Source: Symbiodinium natans (taxonomy: Eukaryota > Sar > Dinophyceae > Suessiales > Symbiodiniaceae). Taken from it: a DNA stretch of 64,000 nucleotides. The notes below the pieces were generated by a model that ran no database searches, was not told where the DNA came from, and saw nothing but the letters and a program-made list of their open reading frames with translations. Position numbers and translations under genes: made by a program. Below are positions 33,282 to 43,675 of the stretch, one piece after another; within the stretch, counting starts at the first letter, position 1; each line of letters opens with the position of its first letter. Where the stretch lies: NCBI GenBank assembly GCA_905221605.1, contig CAJNDS010002298.1, positions 367,085 to 431,084 of the forward strand, in the 5' to 3' direction.

Positions 33282-34471
33282 ACTTGGTGTCCATCCTCAG
33301 CGAGACCTACGGCGAAGCGTTTTTTCAGCTACATGATGAAGAATGTCAACAACAAGGAGCTTTGTGGGAAGTATGCCGTCACAACAGCCGAAAGACAACA
33401 GCTATGGGACTGTAGCCTCTACAAACCCTTCAATGGGCCCCTGGTGCTACCGATGAGCATCCGGATACATCGGCGCAAGAAGCAGATTCTGAATCCTAAC
33501 AGTCCTGTTCTTGCAGACCTGCCTAAGGAGCCGAGTTCTGCGGAGATGAAGGCTGATGAGGACACGGAGAAGCCAAGCACGTTGCAGAAGCAGGCCAGTC
33601 TTCTTCCGCTTTCTGGGTCCAAGGAGAAGGTCTTTAACCAGAACATCTGGGGACAGACCAAAACGCCGTGGACCCGGAAACAATCGAGACCTTCATCCGC
33701 TCTACCGCTAAAGCAGAGCGCAAGAATGATAAGACCTTTAACAAGATGGCCGACGCTTAAGAATAAGTTGGGTCTGGAAGACACTATGGCCACAAGAAGT
33801 TCATCTTTGACAAAGTCCAAATTGAGCGAGCATCCCACTAGAGACGTTCCAGAGGGGTACAATATATCGAAATCTTCCATACGGGAATCCGAGACACCAA
33901 TGTGAACCTGTTTAAGCTGCAGCACATGGCCTGGCAAGTTCCAGCAGATAGCCATGTGGGAGCAAAGTACAATCTGGAAGAGCCAGCTGATGGATGCTTT
34001 GTGCTTAATGGCTTCCATCTACGAGTTGAGAGACAAGGCCAGCAAGGTGATCTTCAGAGCTGGAAATTATCGCTCAACACTGGACATCAATCTTCTTGAA
34101 AGGTTGTTCGACGTTCGCGAGAAGATCCTGGAAATCCAAGTGTCCTGCTGGAGAAGCCACAGGAGCTTAAGCAAAGCTTTCATGGTGCCAGCAGGACCGA
34201 GCTGATGAATGCGATGTTGCACTACTTCATCGGCTGCAGCGTTAGCCTAAGTGAGATTGGAGACTTGTCTTTAGACAAGATACCAGATCCTTGGGTGCAC
34301 AACTTTGGCCTTCATAAAGATGATCCAATTCCGATCTACACCTTAAGGTCCAGCTGCACGATCCTTACCGTCAACCTTGGCAACTTCATTCGTGGTCGCA
34401 AACGCACGATGCCTTTAGTCCACCGTGACGTTATTAACAAGTCGGACAAAGACAGGCAACACCAGTACTGA
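33282..34471 (+). pseudogene. Frameshifted coding relic of unknown family
   Basis: The plus strand carries protein-like pieces in shifting frames with stops between them. First comes RFFSYMMKNVNNKELCGKYA. Then come VDPETIETFIRSTAKAERKN near 33670-33740, HKKFIFDKVQIERA near 33795, IEIFHTGIRDTNVNLFKLQH, SIYELRDKASKVIFRAGNYR near 34020 and, in one open frame of 34205-34471, HYFIGCSVSLSEIGDLSLD. Read together they look like one protein of 300 or more residues with several frameshifts, although small introns could explain some joins. It starts right at the edge of duplicate unit 2. No family was recognised. Confidence 0.4.
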
Positions 34472-34479
34472 GCTTGTAC

Positions 34480-34890
34480 TGCGAATCAACAAAAAACCAG
34501 CCAGCTCACAGGACGGCCGTTCCAGTCTCACCTTGTTCTACAAATTAACTAAAAATTCCAATAGCTGACGCGGACGGCGGTTCCAGTTCGAAGCTTGCAC
34601 TACAAATCAATGAAAATCCCGCCGGCTTATGGAGACGGCGGTTCCAGTACAAAGCTTGTGCTACAGCGAAGATTTTACCGGCTCACGGAAACGGCGGTTC
34701 CAGTTCTAAGCTTGCACTACAAATCAACGAAAATTCCAACGGCTCATGCAGACAGCGGTTCCAGCACTAATCTTAACTACAAATTTAATAAAATCCTGCC
34801 GGCTAACGGAAACGGGGTTCCAGTGCTGATCTTGCACTACAAATCAACGAAAATTCCGCCGGCGAACGGAAGTGGTACAAATCAATGTGT
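34480..34890. repeat. 65-bp repeat family, locus 1 (about 6-7 copies)
   Basis: Degenerate tandem copies of a unit of about 60-70 bp. Shared words are CGGCGGTTCCAGT, AAGCTTGCACTACAAATCAA and GAAAATTCC. It is related to the array at 41717-41915, which has CTACAACTCAATGAAAC, GCCGGCTCACGGGAACG and GATTCCAGTACTAAGCTT. Confidence 0.88.
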
Positions 34891-35930
34891 AGTCGGCAAA
34901 AATCTTTCATTTCAATTTCTGAACCCAAGCTAAAGATCTGGTATTTTCTGTTGCGTGTGACGTTTCGCTTAAATAACTGTCTCCACAGAAGTGTACAGTC
35001 TTGTTTTTCACCAAGCCGCAGTGTAGCTAAAACGACTTGCAGTTCTAATCCTCTTGAGCATAAAGCAAGCTGAAAGCCATGTGTTTTTTAAATTTGTGCC
35101 TGGTTATGTTGCACATTGCCTGTCAGTTTTTCACTTGTTGATGGAGACATGGACTGCAAGACAGTTAACTGCAACAATTTCTTTTGTGATCATTATCAAT
35201 ATCATATGTTTTATTTTGTATTTGTTTGTTGATATTTGTTTTGAACGGACTTAGAAATTCCACCGTTGCGGAGCACTTGGTGGAGAACAAATCGTTCTTT
35301 GTAAGTTGCTGAGAATTGTTTTCAGAATGCAAAAGGTTCGTTTTTGGGCTCTCGGGGTGTTTGTTAGTTTAGTATGGGGGCTTGAAGGTTTAGAGTCGAT
35401 GGTGGCAGGCTTTGGTTTTGGGTTTAGTACTGTATTTCATGTGGTTGACAGGGTCATTGCCTCTCTTCAACCTCGTCAATCCATCTTCAAGCGTTGTAGG
35501 TCTTGCTCAAGTTGGGCTTTCTTCATTTAGCCGCACTCTAGGCCAGTTGAAAGATATACACGCAACATTAGGTCGGCTTTCGGGCTTATAGGGCTTTTGG
35601 ATGGCTTTTAATGTTTTTTAGGCTCTTTATTGGGCATGAGTTAAAGTTTACACATGGGGAGAGATATATGGGGCTTATAAGGCATTATCGTTCGCAGAAT
35701 TGCGCAATGCAGACGTTGTTGTAGAATCCTTTAAATCATTTTTATCTGGATACTTTATGCTTTTTTGTGTCTGTATTTTTCGAGACATACATATACTATG
35801 CTGTTGCCTCATCGCAAAAGAAGAAATCACACCTGCGACAAAAAGATTGAGAGGCTCAAGCACACACACAATACAGTGCAAACAGCACATGACATCACAG
35901 AGTACCCTTGCAATCGCACACCTTCCTATG
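34890..35930. other. AT-rich spacer, no gene recognised
   Basis: T-rich sequence with many short TTTT and TTTGT words and no convincing reading frame. Words such as GGGCTTATAGGGCTTTTGG recur loosely at 35585-35680. Confidence 0.4.
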
Positions 35931-35936
35931 CCCGCC

Positions 35937-36160
35937 AACAAGGTGGGCCAAGGGGGAGGGCGGGAGGGTGGGGGGCGGAGGGCGGGGGGCGGGGGCAGCA
36001 AGGGCAGCGAGGGGCGGGCTTGGGCATGCACTGGAGCCCAAAACACTCCATTACGAACAGCAAAGCAGCGAGGGGGGGGGGGTCGGGCATGCACTACACC
36101 CTAACAAGGTGGGGGCCAAGGGGGAGGGCGGGAAGAGTGGGGGGGGCGGGGAGTGTGACC
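35937..36160. repeat. G-rich duplicated block, potential G-quadruplexes
   Basis: Two copies of an AACAAGGTGGG-CCAAGGGGGAGGGCGGG-like sequence occur at about 35938 and 36103, each followed by long G runs. Four or more G runs of three to eight bases lie close together in each. The plus strand could form G-quadruplexes. Confidence 0.85.
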
Positions 36161-36800
36161 AAGAAACATCACAGAAGAAATGAAGTCATCTGCACAAACA
36201 TTGAAAAAACACATCAGTCACTCTCCTGCTCATCTCGTGACTTGGGTCCTGATACCTTTTCGGCTGGGCCTGGCAAGGATTTCTCCTTGCTGAAAATGTG
36301 GACAGCTTGCTTGCATGCGTATCAAGATAAAGCCAGCGGCACTGTGCAATTTCTGCGGCTCTTTCGAATCGAACAAAACGTACTAGGTATGCATATATAT
36401 GTATGCAGATTCATATAAGTGTTCGTTTGTAGATATGTTTTTGTATGCATACACGAGACACATCACTTTGCAGTACATGTTGTCAGATCACATCCTCGTC
36501 ACGAAAAGGCACATGTGTTGTGTTTCTTCACAAAAAGACATATACCCAAACATCACAACCGAAGTTTAGTCGAAGGTTCCAAGGCTCGCCAGTCGAAATT
36601 TTGACTGCATTGTGGCCTGCAATAGTGAAAACTCCAAGGATTTAGTGATGATATTTGCCACGGAAATGCAACTATTTCCTATGTGTTTTGTTTTCACTAT
36701 TTCTTGGATTTTTTACTATGCCAAGTTTAACTAACATCTTTGGTGTTCTTGGACAGTTTCAAAAAAATGTAAACACGTTTGTTAGCTGTTAGTGATTCTT
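36160..36800. other. Unassigned AT-rich stretch
   Basis: No gene recognised. It contains TATATAT and GTATGCA words near 36385-36450 and open frames with no protein-like character. Confidence 0.3.
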
Positions 36801-37890
36801 TCGGCTAACTTTGTTCTCACTAATTGCTAGACTTTGGTTACTTCCTAGGTTTTCAAGAAAAGTTGTTTTTCTAACAGTTCCTGTGTGTTGGAGCAATGAA
36901 AGCCTGCCATGCGCAGCTTCCAGCTGAACACTTGTGCGGAAACCAAGCTCGCGGGAACTCGTGCCAGGCACTTGGCTGCAGTTCTCATAGGCAATCTGAA
37001 AGTGGCCTTGCCGGATGCGAGTAGGGATGCTGTCCAGTTTGACCATGCGCATGAAGAAGGTGAGAGCGTTCACCCTGACTCCGTTGGAGGTTCCCGGAAG
37101 CTGTCTGAGCAAGCTCAAGGCGCAGGTAGAGTTAGGCTCTGTGTATGGGGAGGCTCAAGCCCACATCGAAGGTGTTCAGGAGCAATGTGCTTTGATGATC
37201 CTCTCCCCCTCATAGCCGAGTTGTTCTGTGTCGGCCGGGTGACGTGAAAGCGGATCCGGTGCAACCACCGAACAGCTCTTGCATTGCCTGGCCAAGCTTC
37301 AGCATGAAAATATCCGAGCCGCTTGCCTGAATGCGTGCACTCGGCCCCAGCTTTGCGGCAAACAGCACGTTTCAAGCAGCACGTTGCGCGCACATGTTTT
37401 TGTTTTTGCTTGCTCATCACTGGCCCGCTCGCTGATGGCCCCCGCTTGGGTCCGTCAAGCTCCTCCTCCTTCCACTGCATGGTGCTGCATGTCTCGCGGG
37501 ACACCGAAAATCCTGCAGGTGTCATGACGTAAGATTCTGAAAGCATGTCGGTGTACGCTGGAAAAAAGAGGTTGTCATGTTTGGCTTCGCGACAGACCGA
37601 CACACATCTGAGAGAAAAGGAGGCCTCGAGCTTGTGATCACAAGTTCCGACAATATACCACCATTAACGGAGACGGCCAGCCCAGAGTAGATCTCAATGC
37701 ATGTCAAGTCAGTGACAGTGGGCGAGGATGCTTGTGCAACGAGAGAGCGCGAGGGCAAGGAGGCTCTGGGTCTGGAAAGCAGCCGTGTGTGAAATGGGGC
37801 CGTTGGGCCGCATCTTGGGGAAACTGACATGTCGACTTCATTGGCCTCCAACGAAGATGTACATCTTGTGAGGCTTGGGTCTTCTAGCAA
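36800..37890 (-). CDS. Possible minus-strand exons, unknown product
   Basis: Three minus-strand frames have protein-like composition: 37522-37890 (TDLTCIEIYSGLAVSVNGG), 37115-37603 (AKHDNLFFPAYTDMLSESYV) and 36789-37118 (VNALTFFMRMVKLDSIPTRI). Overlap of the first two in different frames requires an intron junction. If real, this gene runs away from the dynein gene and puts the strand switch at about 38-39 kb. No family was assigned. Confidence 0.25.
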
Positions 37891-39041
37891 GGTTCATCGC
37901 TCAAGCCAGGAGCAAAGGGGGGCTAGAAAGTTTCGTGAAGGGCTGGAAGTTGTCCAATCAACAACATCAGGTCCGAGGTTTTTGTTGCATCTACAGGACC
38001 TCGTGTAGGTGACCCATGCCAAAATCAGTATCAACAACACCTGTGATTTGCCCGGATCTCAGCAGCAACGGTTACTTGTCGAACGTTTTGCTGTGGTTTG
38101 GACAAGACCACGTGATTTGGCTCAAATCGGATGTTGGACAAACCCGAAAGGAACCTGGAACTCGGCTTTTCGTGGCTTCGGTAGCTTGCAGCCATGCATT
38201 GGATATATGTTCTGCAGCATTGAAAAACCTCGCCATTGCCGTCTTTTTGCACAAGGCTGCAGTATTTCTTCTGCATTAGATTTTTCGTTTGCGATGCTGA
38301 TTGACTGACGTTTGTGCCATGATCGTCTGCATTTCTGCGCGGCTTTGCTCCCAAGCTGTGATACTAATGTAGATGCACTGTGTTAGATGTAGATGCACTG
38401 TGTTAGGATATAGACTCCCCCGGCTGAGCTGTGGGCCCGAAGGCGCAGCATAACTCCGTCTGGGCATTTCGTGTCGGCTTGACTGTCCATACTGTCCATC
38501 CTGTATGATGCCAGCGCTTTGCTGCAGGATGCCGGCAAATTCGCCGGCCCCAGATGGGCGCACGAAGCTGGCCAAGGTGAAAGGCAAAGGGAGCCCAGGA
38601 ACCGAATGCATAGCAGTATGCGCATCAAGATTTGCACCATAATCGTTCATCCTGCAGGAAAGATCTCCGGTTCTACGTCTGCGACTGGTCTACAATCCGG
38701 CGACATAGACTGGAGGCATGATAATTGCACGTGGCTTGCAAGTGGTCTTTCTCGCTGCTCTGCCGTTGCATTCTTGAGCATGTTGCTGCCTTGCAGTGAA
38801 TGGGGACCGCATTGGCCTCATGTTGCAGGGTGTTTGGCCTCGATATGGAAACCGGCACTTCTGGGGCAAGCACCTGAGACATGACGAGTTTGGTATGAGC
38901 TTGTGGTGGCACAAGGCTTGCTTAGCGTGGTCTCCTAGTTGCCCAGTCTTCGCAGTGCCACCTAAGGCCGCCAGATCACCCGTCCCTCCTCCACCAAGGC
39001 CCATCTAGAGAGTCGGGGAAATTTTTTCAGTTGGGAGCTAG
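37891..39041. other. Candidate divergent intergenic region
   Basis: This lies between the possible minus-strand exons and the first recognised dynein exon. Plus frames at 38009-38308 and 38519-38884 are open but not recognisable. Upstream dynein exons or 5' untranslated sequence may be hidden here. A 20-bp duplication with ATGTAGATGCACTGTGTTAG occurs at about 38370-38407. Confidence 0.3.
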
Positions 39042-40229
39042 CAACCGAGCACAAAAGTTCCTCAGAAGTTCCTGAGGCTTGGCAGCGGGCCAGGTGCAGC
39101 AACAGCATCGCAGAAGAGAAGCACTGTGGGTGTGAAGTTGGACAGCTTGGACAACACTCAGCCAGCAGCAGCCTTCGATTCCGTCGACCTGTCGCACTTG
39201 AGGTCGACGATCAAGCGGTCACCGGGCTACCAGGACCACCTTCCACCGCTGCTGACCCTTCTAGATGAGCGTGGTGTGGACTACAGCCGGCCCAATCCGG
39301 ATCGAGATGTTCCGCTCCCCTTGGAGGCCTTCGAGGATTCCACAATGTGGACACGAACCCCTGAGGAGTGGCACCAGGTCTTACAAGATCCATCGGGGCA
39401 GACGGTTCCGCTGGCCTGCACAGCCTTGCGTACCATGGAGGACGGAAGTGGACGATGGCAGAGTGGCAGCGTTCTCGGATGGGATGCCGCAAGCCGACGT
39501 TACAACGTCAAATGGGTGAATGGCCAAGAGGACAAGGTCCTCAGCTTACACGTATTTTTCGAGGGAGATGATCCCATTGTTTTTGCAGACCATTTGAAAA
39601 AAGCGCTAGAGCAGAGGAGATATGCGAACAGTCTCCTCAAGTACCATTTCTTCGTCGATAGTATGCCGGAGGATCGTTCGCGCAAGATTGGGCGCGAGTC
39701 CATTTCGAGAATATCGCGCCTGGCAAAAGGGATGCTGTGGGATGCCAATTCAGAATTTGCTGACAAGCTTGGTGGCAAGCTTGAGACACTACTGCAGGAA
39801 GCACAGCGGGAATATATACGCGTTCAAAACCTGATTACCTTTGAAAAGGTACGCAGCCAGGGCAACCTGACGGTCCTGCCTGCCGATTTAAAGTTGCCGC
39901 CGCCAGCGGAGGCGCTGGCCGTGCCCTACATGGCGGTAAAGGTCCTACCGTCTTGGGACACCAGTACCATGGGTGCTCCGGATCCACAAGTTCCGCGCGG
40001 GTTCCGGCAAGCCTTCGAATGGTTTTGCAAGGCATCCCTGGTCATCAGACCTGAGGTATGTGCGGCCTTGCAGGTCACACGGGGCATGTGCCTGGACCTC
40101 CTCACAGAAAAGGTCTTCGAGACGGCCTTCAACTCACCGCTTCGACTTCAAGAGTTCTCAGAGCGGCAGGAAGCATCCATCATGCGCCTCAAGGGCCGCC
40201 TGGGGATGTGGGTGAACACCATCCGTGAG
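39042..40229 (+). CDS. Dynein heavy chain, N-terminal tail exon
   Basis: This is the longest single exon in the window, about 390 codons open from 39042 and ending at CGT GAG before a GTGCTAAG donor at 40230. The protein has [20 protein letters not shown] followed by a [14 protein letters not shown] stretch and [12 protein letters not shown], a layout known from tails of some axonemal chains. Later come [15 protein letters not shown] and [11 protein letters not shown]. The frame has GTG at 39126 but no convincing initiator, so an upstream exon is likely. The tail would bind intermediate or light chains and anchor the motor to the doublet. Confidence 0.75.
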
Positions 40230-43200
40230 GTGCTAAGTAGTGCTCAGGCCTTGACACGGGCACACTTGTGCAGCATGATGGCAGCATGCTCAGGCATGCG
40301 GATAACTCAGTGCCTGCAACAGGCTGCAGCTGCTTTGTTTTTGTTGGGTCCCATCGTGCTGTCACTGTCGCCGTGCTTGGGAAATGCAGCTGGTGCAGGC
40401 GACTGTGAAATGGTACCACCTCAACGAGACTTCGCTAGAGTGCTGCCGGCATGATTCGATGAGGTTCTTCCTAGCCTTGCTGCAAAGTTCATAAGATGTG
40501 CTGCCGAATTCTTCGACCATTTTTTCGCCACCTGTAGATTGCTGGGGGGCTCACGTGCGGGACTGTTTGGCAGGAACTACAGGGCAAGCCGTTTGCGGCC
40601 AATGCTGGTGTGTTGTGGGCTGATGATGTGCCGCACTGAGATCGGGCCTAGGGAAGACTTGGGGCAGGCAGGGCAGAGTTTCAGCGACTTCGTCGCACCA
40701 TGGCAAGGTCCAACGCTTTTCTTCTGCTGGGCGAGGCTGTGCGCAGTGTGAAATATCTCGAAATGCTGAAAAGATGTTGACATTGATTGACATGAGATGT
40801 ACTGAGTAGTGGACCGGCTAATCCGCTGCCAGGACAACCTGACCTCTTTTGTGTCCTGCTTAGAGACGAACCATCTTGATCAACTAACTAGGCGGGAAAA
40901 AGGAGCCTCTCATGCCCAGGTGCAGGTTCTCGAGGCCATGACACCTTCTAGAGTGGCACACTCAGCGTCGCCACTGCGTCGCAGATGCCGGTAGGGCGTC
41001 TGGCCACATTTTGAGAACGCCAAGTTGTTGAAGTCTGCCGGCCATGCTGTCATGAGCTCATACATCTGCGCCGATCCTGTAAGGTTGACATGGCCAAAGA
41101 CAGAACTGTTCTGCGATCCCTCCGCAACATTGCCCGAGCCCTACATCCTGGCCGAACAAGTCTCAAGCCATCTTACCATTTTTCCTTCTTGCCGTCTCGA
41201 AATGTCTTGATGGCAGGTGAAAGAGGGTGACAGGGAGGAGACCGCTTTGATCCCAGCTGCTCTTTGCAGACCACACTTGTATCCAGAGTGGCCACGCTCA
41301 AAGAGCCGATGCGTCCAACAGACACATGACAAGGCCGTGGATCCAGCCTTGAAGAAAACTCTCTTCAAGGCTTGGGGGTATGGCTTGGACCCCAAAGAGG
41401 AGGAAAGAGTAGGAGATACCTGTACGCGCAAGGTAGAAATCATGATCAACCCAGAAGTCGCCGCGAAAGCTGCGGCGGCCGCCGCGGCCTTGGAAAGATG
41501 GGACCAAAAGTCTCGGACTCGGATCACGGTGCTCGCAGCAGTGCTACATCCAGGCAGAGGTGGCTGCTGCAGCGGAGGACAAAAAGAAGACGGAGAAGAA
41601 AGGCAAGCCACCTCAGCCAGCTCAGCCAGCTCAACTAACTCGCAGAATCTCGCAGAGACCAGTTCCATAGCCTTTGTGTCATTGGCTTCTGCAAGATTTC
41701 CCAGGGTTGTGTAACCCCCCGTACTACAACTCAATGAAACTGCAGCCGGCTCACGGGAACGTCGATTCGAGTACTAAGCTGTTACTTCAAAATCAATGAA
41801 ACTCCAGCCGGCTCACGGGAACGTCGATTCCAGTGCCAAGCTTCTGCTCCAGAGCAATGAAACTCCAGCCAGTGCACTGAAACGATTCCAGTACTAAGCT
41901 TGTACCAGTATCATGGACTCTTGTTTTTGTGGGGAAACTATAAGAAGAAATACACGATGACGTAATTCGGCGCATCTGAGAAAAATCGCTCCATCCAGGA
42001 AAAGAGAAGGGCAAGGACAGTGCATGGGGAGCTTGTGCCTTCGAATCGCGCAGCATCTTTGCCGGCGCATCTCTTGACCAGTGCAGACGATGTGCATGTG
42101 CTGAAGGATGAGGAAAAGAAGCCAGAAGAGCCTCCGACCTTACACTTTGCGTACAAGCAGTGGGCCGAGACCGAGAATCAAGCCTTCACCACACCTAGTC
42201 GGAGTCTGATGCGACTGGTGCAAACAGCTAACTTCAGGACGGACCTCGCGGAGTTGAAGCAGGCTTCTTTTACTTTTTTTTCCCTGGGAGCCTTCTTGCC
42301 CTTTTGCAGCATGGCAAGCTCAGTGCCTGCCAGGCTGTTCTCGGAGTGTTTGACAAGGGAATGGCATCCTTCAGAGATGTGCACAGCATCGAGAGCGCTG
42401 CGGCCTCGGTAGCGCGAGCCCAGAGCAGGGATTAGCCCGGATTCGCACGGATAAGCCTTGATGAGCCCGGATTGCTGCCGTGGCTGTGGCTTTGGGAGTG
42501 GCAGTGGCAGGCGCGCGTGTGAATCAGTGTGAATCCGCGTTGCCAGGTGCTCCTTCCACATCTGATCCGCGATCATCACTTGGACCGGGTTTCCCAGTGT
42601 CCGCATTTCGGGTGTCTGCATCGGCGGGGCGGGTCAGCGGGTGCCGGAGTCGACGGGAACTACTCCAGGCTCTCCCAGCGGGAACGCTGGGCGGACCGTA
42701 TGGACTGTAAGGGCTTTGCAAGGCCTTGGTGCCTGATGTTGGTCAGGACCCTATCTTCACGCCCTCGGATACCTGGGTGCAAGATCTTCGGTCCCGGTTG
42801 GAGGCCGGCCGCCTGTTGCCAGCATTGCAGCCCCGAGAGTGGGGATGTTCCAGCGTTGGGTTCAGGTTTTTGGGTTCAGGGGGGCTCAGGGTAATCTTAG
42901 ACTTCTTGCAAGTTCCGGCCTTGTCGGTGGAAATTGAGGCGTAGATTCGAACTGCAAGTCTGGACCATCCTGAGCCATCGAGTGTAGGATTTAGGGTTTG
43001 GGGGTTTAGGGTTTGGGGAGTTTCAATTGTTTTCCGGAGCCTGCCGCGTTTGGATTGGCTGGGTGCGCCCGCAACAGGAGACCTTGACAAAGCAGGAGCC
43101 ATGGCTGAAGGGCATCTTGGAAGCGCTCGAAAGCTTCAAGGACTGAGGGTATCGTCGTCCTATGCGTCATTCTGCACGTGAGAACTCAATGAATCAGTGA

Positions 43201-43638
43201 TGCGAACAGGATGTTGTGCAGATGGACCCCGAGGCTGCTGGGAGCTAGAGAGGTCGTAGCTTAAGCGTGGACTCGGCCATGATGCATCTGCAAATGACAT
43301 CAAAGGACTACACACTACTCCGCTTGGATAGGCAGCGGCCAACCGGCTGCAGGCAGAACCTCAACCGCCTGCGACCGTCAAAAGCATGATTGAAGAGCGA
43401 AAAGAGCTGTCTCCTCAGATTTTCAGAAAGCCGAGATGGGCCCAGCTCGGAGAGTCGGAGAGCTTGTCGCCTCTGACCCCTTGGCGCATGTGAGGCGTAT
43501 TCGACAAATTCAAGAGTCCATTCCCGATGACAAGGCCTTTCTTGTCGCATCTCGTCCAAAGTTCATCCCTCCTGCTGACAGGAGTCCATCGGAGTTGGCT
43601 TCTATCGCTTGGAGCCCGGCCTGTTCATGCGTGGCTGT

Positions 43639-43675
<37 letters not shown>

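Noticed and set aside
35700-36418. Overlapping plus-strand frames rich in glycine and arginine
   Set aside because: They derive from the G-run blocks, and the three frames overlap with equal plausibility.
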